A stretch of DNA of 64,000 nt from Prorocentrum cordatum (GCA_963575745.1 CAUYUJ010000688.1:1-64000), one strand, 5' to 3'. Counted from the stretch's first letter, positions 1 through 8,865 are shown. Notes: generated by a model not told the origin, from the letters alone. Numbers and translations: made by a program.

Positions 1-260
1 AGGGGAAACAGAGGAGGAGGACGAGGAGGAGGAGGAGCAGGAAGAGGAGGAGGAGGAGGAGCAGAAGGAAGCGGGGGGAGTGGGGGGAGTGGGAGGAAGA
101 AGATACACAGTAGGAGGAAGAGGAGGACGAGGAGGAGGACGAGGAGGAGGAGGTGGAGGAGGAGGAGGACGACGACGATGAGGATGAGGAGAAGGAGGAG
201 GAAGCGGAGGAGGAGGAGGAGGAGGAGGAGGAGGAGGAAGACGAGGAGGAGGAGGAGTGG
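1..260. repeat. GGA-rich microsatellite at the left edge
   Basis: Imperfect GGA/GAC trinucleotide tract with short interruptions (GCAGGA, GACGAC). It reads as polyglutamate or polyarginine in some frames. No gene is supported here. Confidence 0.9.
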
Positions 261-724
261 CAGGTTGGAAGGTTAGTCAGCTGAGCTCTTCCTGGAGGGT
301 GCCAGCTCCAAGGTGAGCAAGCAGGCGCCCAACGCCTCGCGCCCCGCCGCCCCCGCCCGCCGACCGCGAGAGGGAGGCCTTCGCAAGAACGACTCTCAGG
401 GCTGTTCATCCCGATGGAGAGGGCCAGTGTGCAAGATCGTCTCTTAGATTGACACCAGGGGTAAGCCCGATTAGGCGGGGATCCGGAGGAGGAGAAGGCT
501 TCCATACCTCTACCCTTCACCCGTTTTCTCCTTGTTCAGCCTCCTGGGATGCTCTCGTCGCCGCCGCTGGATTCGCGTCGAAACTCTTGTCAAAACGCAT
601 CCCGAGAGAGGTCCGGGGGGTAGTGGTATTGGTACCTCATGGTTTCCCCAGGAATGGTGCCAGATTCGGCCAGTACTGGCCCACGGATATGCTAACGCCG
701 ATGCGGAACGTGACCTCCCGCGAG
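261..724. other. non-repetitive stretch, no assigned gene
   Basis: GC-rich sequence with open frames on both strands but no recognisable domain. Bases about 540-605, read on the minus strand, resemble 37790-37855 on the plus strand (shared core GCGAATCCAGCGG and GGCGACGA). Bases about 680-735 resemble 14556-14625 (shared CGGATATGC and TGACCTCCC). It is therefore at least partly dispersed repeat. I looked here for the missing 3' exons of the dehydrogenase gene and did not find them. Confidence 0.5.
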
Positions 725-925
725 TGGCATCCTCGGGGGGGAGGAGGAGTGAGGAGGAGGGAGGAGGAGGGAGGGGAAGGGAGGAGGAGGGAGGAGGAGG
801 GAGGAGGAGGGAGGAGGAGGGAGGAGGAGGGAGGAGGAGGAGGAGGAGGAGGAGGAGGAGGAGGAGGAGGAGGAGGAGGGGGGAGGAGGGAGGAGGGAGG
901 AGGGAGGGAGAGAGGAGGCAGGGAG
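725..925. repeat. GGA/GGGAGGA microsatellite
   Basis: GGAGGAGGGA units run into pure (GGA)n and then GGAGGGA. Long open frames crossing it are polyglycine, polyarginine or polyleucine artefacts. Confidence 0.9.
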
Positions 926-2060
926 GACCGGAGGGAGCCGAAGGCGCTGCAGCTGCAGTGCACCCTGCCGTTCCAGGTCCCTCTGCTGACGAGTCCGCCC
1001 CTGTGAGCATTCTTTCGCACCGCCTGGAGCCTCCCACCCCCCTGGAAGAACGAGCGCCGCGTGGGGCCTGCAGATCGAGCGCGAACTGTCCCGTCATCAT
1101 TCGAGACAGCGCCACTGAGACAAGGAACCGCTGTCCCTCCATCCTCGCACATGTTGCACTGCATCGGGCCCCTGCCCATACCATTCAACCAGAAGGATCC
1201 AGCGAGAGCCACATGCTGGACAAAAAGGACATCCGCCGGCGTAGCCGGTGCAATCTGGCCTCACTGCGGGAGCACCTGTTGAGGAACGGTCAGGCGGGAG
1301 CTCACTGTCGAAGCAAGCAGGCTGGAAGCTAGCAGTACGAGTGTGCGCGGCGACAAAGGGAGGCCAGAACTTGAAATTCACCCGCCCTCAGCCCGTGCAG
1401 CTGTTCGAGATGCTTAAGGCGCGCGTGCGCGTCGCCAAGGCGAGGTGCAGCTGTCGGGAATGCTCGACGCGTTTGCTCAGCGCCAAGGCCAGACAGAGCC
1501 CATGCTGATGATCCCCAGGACGCGTGCTAGCGCCAAGCGTGCGTTTGTCCACCGAGGCCCCTCAACACAAGGCTGACGGTGCGGGAAGGGCCGACACAAG
1601 CTGCGTGCTATCGGCGGGGCCGAACGTGGCAAGCACACACTGGGCTAACACAATTTCTAAGGATCATCCGTGTTTCACCCCCCCCCGTCCTCAATCCACG
1701 CAACTGGTGGCAATGCTTAGAACGAGCGCGCGCGGCGACAAAACACCATTTTGAAAAAGAGTCTCATTTAATACCTGCCCGGGTGGGAGATTGGAAATCC
1801 AAAGCGTCAACACCATGAGCAGTGGGGAAGTCTCAAGCGAAACGTGCTGCCCGGACTAACGACACGCCTGGTGGCGCGACAGGAAACAGTTCACTCATAA
1901 GGGCGAAGATTGAAGAAGTAGAACAGGCGAAGAGGGGAGGTGGAGGACGGGGAGGAGAATGGAAGGAGGCGGAGGACAGGAAGGCGGAGGAGGAGAAAGA
2001 GAGGGAGGAGGAGCTAGATGGGTGATTTCCTGCGTGTCTTCCTGCCCTTCCTCTTCCCCC
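926..2060. other. intergenic, no gene seen
   Basis: No frame has recognisable protein motifs. About 1390-1470 and 1690-1745 share a degenerate element around TGCTTA and GCGCGCG/GCGACAA. About 1930-2020 is GGA-rich. Confidence 0.5.
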
Positions 2061-2061
2061 A

Positions 2062-2074
2062 CGCATCCATCATC

Positions 2075-2153
<79 letters not shown>

Positions 2154-2340
2154 CCATCGTCATCGTCGTCATCATCATTACCCTCATCATCATGAGCAGC
2201 CTAATCATCATCTCCATCGTCATTAATATGATTATTCGTAATATGGTTAACACCACCATCATTCTCATCACCACCAGCATCAGCATCATCATCAACAACA
2301 CCAACAGTATCATCAACATCATCATCTACATCAGTATCAT
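2062..2340. repeat. CAT/ATC microsatellite
   Basis: A (CAT)n tract, nearly pure from 2067 to 2155 and degenerate to about 2340. Open frames here are polyisoleucine, polyserine or polymethionine artefacts. Confidence 0.9.
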
Positions 2341-2433
2341 CCTTCTCCGATGGCGCGGCTACTATCCGACCGCTGCAGCTCGAGTCCCCGCCATCCCCTT
2401 CAACCCCCCCCTGAGAATGTCCCCCCCCTCCCC

Positions 2434-2563
2434 CATCAATGCCTCGACATGACGGTGCATGGTGTCGGTGGCGACGACAAGATACGTGTCGGCCGCCAGC
2501 TTGGACACGGTAAGGTCCGCCTCCAGCCTGCCCTCCTCGTTCAACCACTGCGTGTAGGTGATC
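2434..2563 (-). CDS. dehydrogenase exon 7
   Basis: Encodes ITYTQWLNEEGRLEADLTVS, KLAADTYLVVATDTMHRHVE and ALM, the family's YTQ(W/M)LNE segment. It joins exon 6 in phase to give EAGRITYT. The 3' edge is approximate. I found no continuation in 1-2433. Confidence 0.82.
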
Positions 2564-5473
2564 CTCCGTGGGCTAAGAAGGTGTGGGGAGAGAAAGGCTT
2601 CGTGCACTTGCATCCGCGGCTTGCCGATGCCAGCGAAGGGACACACATCTATCTCCCTCCCATTGTTCTCAATACTCCAGACTCCGCGCGACTACACGAT
2701 TGGTTACGGAAACCCTTAGTCTGAAAAGTAACATCTCTTGAGAACGCGCCGCTTATGATCGCCAGCTGTCACCAGCCTTCCACCAATTTCCGCGGGCGGT
2801 GCTGCCATCGATTTGTTTCCGCCGCCCTCCGCCTGGGGGAGAGATGTCAACTCTGTCGATCCTCGAAGGCGAGAAAGTTTCTGGAACGCCTCACATGACG
2901 GTCAACGGCCGCCCCAGGGTGGCTGCAAATTCCCCCACGACGATCCAAGATCGTCCCCGCAACGAGCAAACTCGGCTTCCAGAGACGCCCAAAGAGGCCA
3001 CCAGTGAGGCCGTAAGAAGTGTCAAGCATCCAAACGCCTAAAGAGCCTATGAGATCTGCTTCCCTGGGCTCTGGCTTCTGATCGACCCCGGAAGCGTCAG
3101 AGAGCACCACGACGCCCCCAAAGACAGACCCAGGACGGCCCCAAGAGTGCCCGCAGACATCCCACAGAAAACACAAGACGGCCCCAGATGACTCCGAGAC
3201 GACCCGCCCATGCGTCCCCAAGATGTTTCAACCGAGTCACTGCGGGAGAGATCTATGCGGAACCATCGCGCCTACGATAAGATGACCGCGGGACATCCGA
3301 GGGACTCTCGACGGGCCCGCGGCCCCCGAGGGGGCCCTACACAGGGCCACAACGGCCCTTCCAGAAGGAAGATGAAGAAGCAGAAGAAGGGGGATAGACG
3401 ACGAAGAAGAAGAAGAAGAAGAAGAAGAAGAAGAAGAAACACCGGCATGAAGAAGATGGAGAAGGGGGATCGAAGAAGAAAAACTGCATAAAACGTAGAC
3501 TGTTGGTGCCACACGCGAGCTTCTTGTATCTGCGATGTGTCCCCCTCCCAGGCGCGCGGAGCGCGCCAGGGGCGGCGCCGGAGGCGCAACCGGGGGGCCC
3601 AGCGCACATCAAAGAAAGCCGCGTGGAGCGCCAAAATATCCTGTTTATGTTTATGGTGTTTTTTCTTCTTCGAGGGGAGGCGGAAGATGGAGAAGGGGGA
3701 GGTGGCAGAGGAGGAGAAGGATGAGGAAGAGGACGTAAGGGAGAATAACCAGGGGGAGGGAGAAGAAACCAAGGCTGCGGACGAGGAGGGACCATACACG
3801 ACCCGCACAAGCCAGAGATCAGGACTCTGAACTTGGCAGCGTCACACGGTCAGCGGCGAGCGAGGGAGGGAAGTGAGAGGAGGTGACCTCCTCAGAAGGC
3901 GGCGGAACTACTTCGAAGTCCTCGTGCCGTCTGAGAAGTTTGTTATGCCTTCGGGGAAGGCTTAGGAAACTTCTCAGAAGGCCGAGGGACTCCCGAGCCT
4001 TCTGAGAAGGCCCGACCCTTCTCACTTCCCTCCCTCGCTCGCCGCCGATATTTGAAACTCAAACCCCTTCCTACTGCGCTAGAGCGCTTGCGGAATCTGC
4101 CGCGAGCAACTGGGGCTGGACGTCCTGAGATTCCCGTGGTCTGTCGGGCAACCCGGAGTCCCCACATCGGTCCCAAACGTCCATGCTGCTCACCATTAGT
4201 TTGGCCGCCAACCTAGATCCTGCCAGCCTCTCCATCCACGTTCCCAGCCGAGATGAAGTTCAGCACGCGGCCCGCGTCGCGGCCTTGCACCATGAACTTG
4301 GACATGAACGACATATCTATCAGCACGGCGCCGTCGCGGCAGGCCTTGTGCTCCGCCTCCCAGTGCGGGAACCAGCTCTCCCGGCCCCACGAGTGCGCCT
4401 CGATCTTCGGCTCGGCGCCTGGTCCAGCGAACCAGTCGGCCCCCTCCCAGCCACTGACGTCTCGAAAGTACGCTCCGCGCTCCACCAAGCGGTGGTGCAG
4501 GGGCGAGCGCTTCACGTCGCGCGCTGACTGCACGGGCTGCGATGGGTAGTGGCACTTGTACACCTTCCCGAGAGACTCCACCACTCGGCGTGCCCTGTAG
4601 TCGGGGTTGGTCTAGTACTGGGAAGGCTTCGGGCTGCGCACAGACAGCCCTCCCAGGCAGTTCCGGTTGTTCTTAACACGCCTCCCCAATCGTCCATACT
4701 TGCTTCAAGAGCCCCCCCGAGTAGTTCTACTGCAACCCTGGGGCGCGGAGCCCCGGACCACGCGGGGTGCTTGTTGGGGCCAGCTGGGACTACTCAGGGG
4801 GCCTGGGGGCTGTCTTAGGAGCAAAAACGTAAACATAAACTTCTGGCGCTCCCTCCCTGGATCCGCGCTGGCCCTCCCTCCCTGGCGCGCGGAGCGCGCC
4901 AGGGGCGGCGCTGGAGGCGCAGTCGGGGGGGGGCCCAGCGCAGATCCAAGAAAGCCGCGCGGAGCGCCCAAAATTTATGTTCATGGCGTTTTTGTTCTCC
5001 TTCGATTGTTGGGGCCAGCTGGAATTACTCGAGGGGGCCTGAGGGCTGTCTGCGCGCAACCCGCAGCCTTACCAGGTCTGGTACCACTGCGCACGGTCCA
5101 CATTGATGCCAGTGACGTCCATGTCTGGGCGGCCCTTCACGATCCAACGGGCCAGGAGGCGCCCGATGCCAGGGCCAGACAGGATGCCGACAGAGTTGAG
5201 GCCGGCCGCGACGAAGTAGTTCCGCAGCTCCGGGGCCTCCCCGACCAGCGGCGCCAGGTCCGGGGTGAAGCTCTCGGGGCCGCAGAAGAACTGGCTCATG
5301 CCCACCTCGAGCGCCCTAGGAGGAGGAGGAGGAGGAGGAGGAGGAGGAGGAGGAGGAGGAGGAGGAGCAGGAGCAGGAGAAGGAGCAGGAGGAGGAGGAG
5401 GAGGAGGAGGAGGAGGAGGAGGAGGAGGAGGAGGAGGAGGATGGAGGAGGAGTGAGGGGCGAGGAGTTCGCAA

Positions 5474-5505
<32 letters not shown>

Positions 5506-7580
5506 GGAGGAGGAAAAGGAGGAGGAGCAGGAGCAGGAGAAAGAGAACGAGGAGGAGGAGGAGGACGAGGAGGAGGGAGGGCCTTGGGACCCTCGACATG
5601 GCCCTCTCTAGGAACGGGGCCATGCGGTCCCAGTCTGGCTGGATCTCCCCGAAGGAGAAGTCCTCGGGCACGGCCGGCACGCTCCAAGCTGCGGCTTCGG
5701 GCTCGAAGAGGCCCACCATCAGCCCGCCCCGCTCGGGCCGGATGTAGGTGTGAGAGGCCGGGTCCTCCACGATGGTTGGCGGCGCGCGCACGGAGGTGTC
5801 GCGAAGGCGGCGGCCTTCTAAGAGGCCTGGGACGGGTAGCCATAAGAGGACCCCTAACCCTTTGGGACGGGACCTGAGCTAGGAGGGCCAAAGCCATCAG
5901 GGATAAGGGGGTCTTTTTCTGCAGATGTATCAGGCCAAGCAGCCCAGCATTATTATCCCTAATGCGAAGACGGGGACCTCAGTGAGACCGTCTTCATCGC
6001 GTTATTCGGAGAGGGCCTCTTGTGCTCGATGATGGAAGGCTCCCGGCAAGGGGGGCTTCTGAGAAGCTCTCCTGGCTTCCGCGAAGCCTTTCCGCAAGCC
6101 CCTGGGACCTTCTGCGTGAAAACGCCCCCGCCATCGAAGCATTCCCCCCCCCCTTGGCGCCGCCCCCCTGGTGCGCGCCGCCAAGCTGGGCCAGTCGGGA
6201 TGAACGTCTGGCATGGCCTCCGTGATCAGGTAGTAGTGCTCTGCTGCCTGGTTGGGCACCGCCACGCCCGCGAGTGCCCCAAACTGCCGCGCCCACATGC
6301 CGGCGCAGTTCACCACGTACTCCGCGGCCACGTCCCCGTGGGCCGTGGCCACCCCAGCGACGAGGCCGTCACGCTTGAGGACGCCAGTCACGGGAACGCC
6401 CTCCACGATCCTGGAGGAACAGCAGAAGCGCGCAGGCATGCTTCCCCGAGGGCCCCCGCGCGCTTTTCGTGGAGGTCGGCGCTAGACCCTGGACCGCCCT
6501 CGCCCTGCTGGCACGCGTGGCGCACCCGGGGCCAGCCCCGGAGGCACCGGCCGGCGAGGGGGGGGGGCACTGCGCGAATGTTCACGAAAACCGCGCGGCA
6601 CTCCGCAAGTGTAGGCTTGCTTGCTGTTCGAAGAATGCCCTCCACAATCCGCACCCCGCGCTCGCGTGCGGCCTTCGCGATGGCCATGGACGCGTCCACG
6701 GGATTGACTCTGCCGTCGTCCGGGACGTAGAAGCCCCGCAGCACGTCGTCCGTGCGGCAGAGAGGGAACAGCTCCGCGACCTCTCTGGGCCCGATCTCTT
6801 GGACGTCCACGCCGAACAGCCGGTTGGCGGCGGCCACCCGCCGGTACTCCTCCAGGCGGTCGGGCTCGGTGGCGAGCTCTATGTGCCCGGGGAAGCGTAT
6901 AAGACTGGGGAGTCTGGGGGGCTCGAGCTGGGGGTTGATGGGGGCCGTCAAGCTAATGGCGGAACACCCAGTCTGAAACTGTCAAACATCAAAAGTAGAT
7001 GAAAACAAAAACCATAAACGTAACCCTTTGGTGCTCCGCGCGGATTTCTTGGATCCCCGCTGGACCCCCTCCCTGGCGCGCGGAGCGCGCCAGCGGCTGC
7101 ACAAGATGCGCCGCCAGGGGGGCCCAGCGCAAATCCACGAAATCCGCGCGGAGCGCCAGGCGTTTATGTTCATGGTGCTTTTCTCCCAATTCGAACAGCT
7201 CATGAAAACTGGACCGTCAAAGTGATTGCCAGGAGAGACAGAGAAAGAGACGAACCCGAGTTCCCGCAGTCCCCAAATTCTCATCACGCTCCCTCGATCT
7301 GAAGCCGCACGCCTTGAACCCCGTCGACTGCCCCGTCTCCGACTCCAGCCTCCGGTACAGATCCTTGGAGTACTTCCGGAACTCGGTGGAGGTCTCCGAG
7401 AGCGAGCCGAAGGTGCAGACCAACCCCGCGGCGTGCCACGTCGTCCCGGACGTCAGCCGGTCGCGCTCCAGGAGCACCACGTCCGTCCAGCCCTCTAGCG
7501 CCAGGTGGTAGGCCACCGAGGTGCCGATGATGCCGCCTCCCACCACGACGACGCGGGCCTTCGGCGTCGCGCACAGGGGG
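2434..7580 (-). CDS. sarcosine/dimethylglycine dehydrogenase-family flavoprotein, split gene, 3' end not found
   Basis: Seven exons on the minus strand, given separately, together encode an FAD-dependent amine-oxidising enzyme. In this family the N-terminal DAO-type domain oxidatively demethylates sarcosine or dimethylglycine in mitochondria, and a C-terminal GcvT-like domain passes the one-carbon unit to tetrahydrofolate. Visible in order: a dinucleotide fold VVVVGGGIIGTS, SGTTWHAAGL with the His that carries FAD covalently in this family, PDDGRVNPV, VVNCAGMWA, AAGLNSVGILSGPGIGRLLA, the linker INVDRAQWYQ, VKRSPLHHRL, and ITYTQWLNEEG. Phases match across the four junctions I could fix (1/2, 2/3, 4/5, 6/7) and across 5/6. 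The sequence stops inside the folate-binding domain, so roughly the last third is missing from the window or lost. Introns are 239-1656 bases and hold MITEs. Substrate is not resolved; a pyruvate dehydrogenase phosphatase regulatory subunit-like paralogue is the main alternative. Confidence 0.85.
3365..3440. repeat. GAA microsatellite
   Basis: (GAA)n/(AAGAAG)n tract inside intron 6 of the dehydrogenase gene. Confidence 0.9.
3497..3660. mobile_element. MITE family A, copy 3
   Basis: Shares with copies at 4822-4996 and 7011-7177 the central hairpin GGCGCGCGGAGCGCGCC, the GGGGCGGCG segment, the ending GGAGCGCCAAAAT and GTTTATG. Its left arm is the most diverged. It sits in intron 6. Confidence 0.75.
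3854..4044. mobile_element. MITE family B, near-perfect terminal inverted repeats
   Basis: Termini 3854-3880 and 4018-4044 are inverted repeats matching at about 25 of 27 positions (core GAGCGAGGGAGGGAAGTGAG). The interior repeats the near-palindrome CTTCTCAGAAGG and variants. It has no coding capacity. Related sequence lies at 40023-40205, and partial copies at about 7590-7760 and 6045-6100. Confidence 0.85.
4220..4611 (-). CDS. dehydrogenase exon 6 (start of GcvT-like domain)
   Basis: Encodes TNPDYRARRVVESLGKVYKC, HYPSQPVQSARDVKRSPLHH, GAYFRDVSGWEGADWFAG, CRDGAVLIDMSFMSKFMVQG and LNFISAGNVDGEAGR. It covers the connecting domain and the first part of the folate-binding domain. The 392-base length fits. 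The donor is GA, in AG|GATC. Confidence 0.88.
4771..5051. repeat. 43-bp direct repeats flanking a nested MITE
   Basis: 4771-4815 and 5007-5051 share TTGTTGGGGCCAGCTGG, then TACTC, GGGGGCCTG and GGGCTGTC with few differences. They bracket the family A copy inside intron 5. The right copy overlaps the intron's own inverted repeat. Confidence 0.75.
4822..4996. mobile_element. MITE family A, copy 2
   Basis: Left arm AACGTAAACATAAACTTCTG to TGGCGCTCC, central hairpin around GGCGCGCGGAGCGCGCC, right arm GCGCGGAGCGCCC to ATTTATGTTCATGG. Nested in intron 5. Non-coding. Confidence 0.8.
5078..5315 (-). CDS. dehydrogenase exon 5
   Basis: Encodes ALEVGMSQFFCGPESFTPDL, NYFVAAGLNSVGILSGPGIG, RLLARWIVKG and GINVDRAQWYQ. 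It ends the FAD domain and begins the connecting domain. The 238-base length matches phase 2 in and phase 0 out. The acceptor is CCTAG. Confidence 0.85.
5316..5582 (-). repeat. dehydrogenase intron 4, a GGA/GCA microsatellite
   Basis: A GC-AG intron almost entirely made of (GGA)n with GGAGCA runs. Read on the gene's strand it is (TCC)n, without a stop in the gene's frame. Intron status rests on the family alignment: SRVP joins directly to ALEVG, with AGG repeated at both ends. Confidence 0.8.
5583..5774 (-). CDS. dehydrogenase exon 4
   Basis: Encodes IVEDPASHTYIRPERGGLMV, GLFEPEAAAW, EIQPDWDRMAPFLERAMSRVP. It follows exon 3 in the order expected for the family. The 5' edge is approximate. 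The donor is GC, after CCAAG. Confidence 0.8.
5775..6184 (-). mobile_element. dehydrogenase intron 3, with TIR-like ends
   Basis: The ends 5776-5792 and 6170-6184 are inverted copies of TTGGCGGCGCGC followed by AC, directly beside the exon edges. The interior holds CCTTCTAAGAGGCC and TTCTGAGAAGCTCTCC, related to family B. Exact splice bases are uncertain. Confidence 0.6.
6185..6410 (-). CDS. dehydrogenase exon 3
   Basis: Encodes IVEGVPVTGVLKRDGLVAG, GDVAAEYVVNCAGMWARQFG and AEHYYLITEAMPDVHPDWP. The VVNCAGMWA motif is typical of the family. The 3' boundary at about 6185-6189 is inferred from where TIR-like sequence starts. Confidence 0.8.
6411..6649 (-). other. dehydrogenase intron 2, flanked by 18-bp direct repeats
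   Basis: 239 bases, GA donor and AG acceptor. The sequences at 6394-6411 and 6633-6650 are 18-base direct repeats with two differences (both contain GTGGAGGGC on the gene's strand). Only one of them is needed to encode IVEG. Confidence 0.75.
6650..6878 (-). CDS. dehydrogenase exon 2
   Basis: Encodes LATEPDRLEEYRRVAAAN through VAELFPLCRTDDVLRGFYVP, then DDGRVNPVDASMAIAKAA and RGVR. This is the conserved middle of the DAO-type domain. The length (229 bases) fits phases 2-in and 2-out. The acceptor is TAG and the donor is GA. Confidence 0.85.
6879..7299 (-). other. dehydrogenase intron 1 with nested MITE
   Basis: 421 bases, GA donor (TTCA|GATCG) and TAG acceptor. The outer ends show a weak inverted resemblance (GAGCGTGATGAG against AAGCGTATAAGAC). 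The centre is occupied by the best-preserved family A MITE. Confidence 0.7.
7011..7177. mobile_element. MITE family A, copy 1 (best preserved)
   Basis: About 50-base terminal inverted repeats (7011-7063 and 7124-7177) share CGCTCCGCGCGGATTTC and GCGCTGG-type inner ends. The centre has the hairpin CTGGCGCGC-GGA-GCGCGCCAG. No ORF. It lies in dehydrogenase intron 1. Confidence 0.85.
7300..7580 (-). CDS. dehydrogenase exon 1 (FAD-binding fold)
   Basis: Encodes CATPKARVVVVGGGIIGTS, the FAD-binding GxGxxG-type fold, then LLERDRLTSGTTWHAAGL and ETGQSTGFKACGF. The 5' boundary is uncertain: the frame stays open upstream and no convincing ATG is visible, so a transit peptide or earlier exon may lie at higher coordinates. 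The 3' junction is placed after TTCA, with a GA donor, giving GF-K-LATEP when joined to exon 2. Confidence 0.8.
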
Positions 7581-8154
7581 GCGGCAAGGTGGGGGGCGGC
7601 CTTCTGAGGAGGCGGCGGGGGCTTCTCAAGAGGCAGGGGGCATTCTCAGAACAATCAGGGCAGAGCCTGGAGGCTTCTAAGAATAGACGCCGGAGGGCTT
7701 CTAATCAAGAAGCCCCACGCCTTCCGAAAGTTACTCCCCCCTTCTCAGATCCAGACACCACCCAAGGTCGTGTGTTTTTTCCCAACATGGTTCCCCAATT
7801 TTGCGCCAGTGAATGGGGGACGATAAAATTGAGAGGGCAGCTAGGTACCATGTTTCGGGCCCTGAAAGCCCACTTCTGGGCCCGAAAGGGCCCCAAGGCC
7901 CCTTTTCGGCAGCCCTCGCTGCCCCCATCATTTATCGCCCCCCATTACGCGTCCTCCGACCCTAAGGTTCCGAACCGTTCCCAAGAACCGGCTTCCCATG
8001 CCAAAGCGGCTCTTGGCGGCCGCGAGGGGGCCCAATCTCTTCCGCCGAGATGTGTCTCCGCGAGCAGGGGCAGGCTGGCCTCTCTCTCAGGACCTACAAA
8101 CTGCCTCCGCTCGGACGCCAACTTTTCGGTCTCGTGCGTGGCGTCATTTGCTGC
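7581..8154. other. upstream of the dehydrogenase gene: partial family B repeat, then no gene
   Basis: 7590-7760 contains several CTTCT(C/A)AGAAG-type motifs of family B without clear ends. 7770-8154 shows repeated GGGCCC-rich words but no recognisable coding or RNA feature. A promoter or first exon of the dehydrogenase gene could lie here; I see no defining motif. Confidence 0.45.
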
Positions 8155-8420
8155 TACATGACCCAGGATGCTCCGCCGCAGCCCTCGTCCAGGATGCTTC
8201 TCGATAGTCCTCGCCGAGAGAAAACGCACACGTCCGAGGGATGCCAAGACAATCCAGACACCGGTCAGTCAGGCCTTGCAGGATCCTGCGAGATCGATCG
8301 TGCAGGCTCCTGCAGTAATTCCTGCAGCCGAGCCCAGGCCTGCACACCGCTGGCTCTGCAAGGTCCTGCAAGGTCCGTCGCTGTGACTGACCCCCGTTTG
8401 CATTTGACACCCGTCTCTCG
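8155..8420. repeat. dispersed repeat F, copy 1
   Basis: Matches 10755-10985 in order: CCAGGATGCTCC, CTCGATAG, CTCGTCCAGGA, CTCGCCGAG, GACGCACACG-like, GTCAGGCCTT, CTCCTGCGAGATC, and the final GACCCC-GTTTGCATT-GAC. Non-coding. Confidence 0.8.
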
Positions 8421-8803
8421 CGACCCGACTCTCGCGCGATGTGGCGGAGCCCAGTTACCCTGCACCAGAGGACATGCAATATCCTGGGAGGGCAACTTTG
8501 ACTTGCGCCGGCTTCTACGGGCATTCTGCTCGCTTCCGCTGGCAGTGCAACCCACGTTTCAATTGCGCTGCCTTCCGCCGAGGTAGACATGTTCATCCTC
8601 TCTACCTTGAGATCCGACGTTGCGAGAAACTACAACATCGCGAAGACTCACGATGAGAACTCTACACCCCATCTTTCTGCGGCCTTCTTCAAGCCGGGCC
8701 GACCTGATGGCCCCAGGCCCCGATACTGAGCAAAAACGCCCGGTGTGAACGGAATTGCAGAGCCGGGATCCCCAGATCCGGGCGCTACAATTTTGTTCAC
8801 ACC

Positions 8804-8827
8804 TGGGTACCCTGATCAGGGTACCCA
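8804..8827. repeat. 24-bp perfect palindrome
   Basis: Two TGGGTACCCTGA-type arms meet at TGATCA, self-complementary over all 24 bases. There is no loop, so it can form a cruciform. Confidence 0.9.
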
Positions 8828-8865
8828 AAGATCTGCCTTGTATACCTTTTTCGCCACGGGGACCC

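Larger units (their letters stand above)
2564..4219 (-). other. dehydrogenase intron 6 (1656 bases) with nested repeats
   Basis: A GA-AG intron flanked by the direct repeat AGGATC. It holds degenerate CAAGA/GGCCCC repeats (about 3080-3200), a GAA tract (3365-3440), one copy of MITE family A and one near-complete family B element. No other gene is seen inside. Confidence 0.7.
4612..5077 (-). mobile_element. dehydrogenase intron 5, bounded by 35-bp terminal inverted repeats (introner-like)
   Basis: The two intron ends, 4618-4652 and 5041-5075, are inverted repeats matching at 31 of 35 positions (core CAGACAGCCCTC) and begin within a few bases of the splice junctions. The bases at the junctions repeat as AGACC. 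Inside, a family A MITE is flanked by two direct repeats of about 43 bases. No ORF of its own. Confidence 0.8.
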
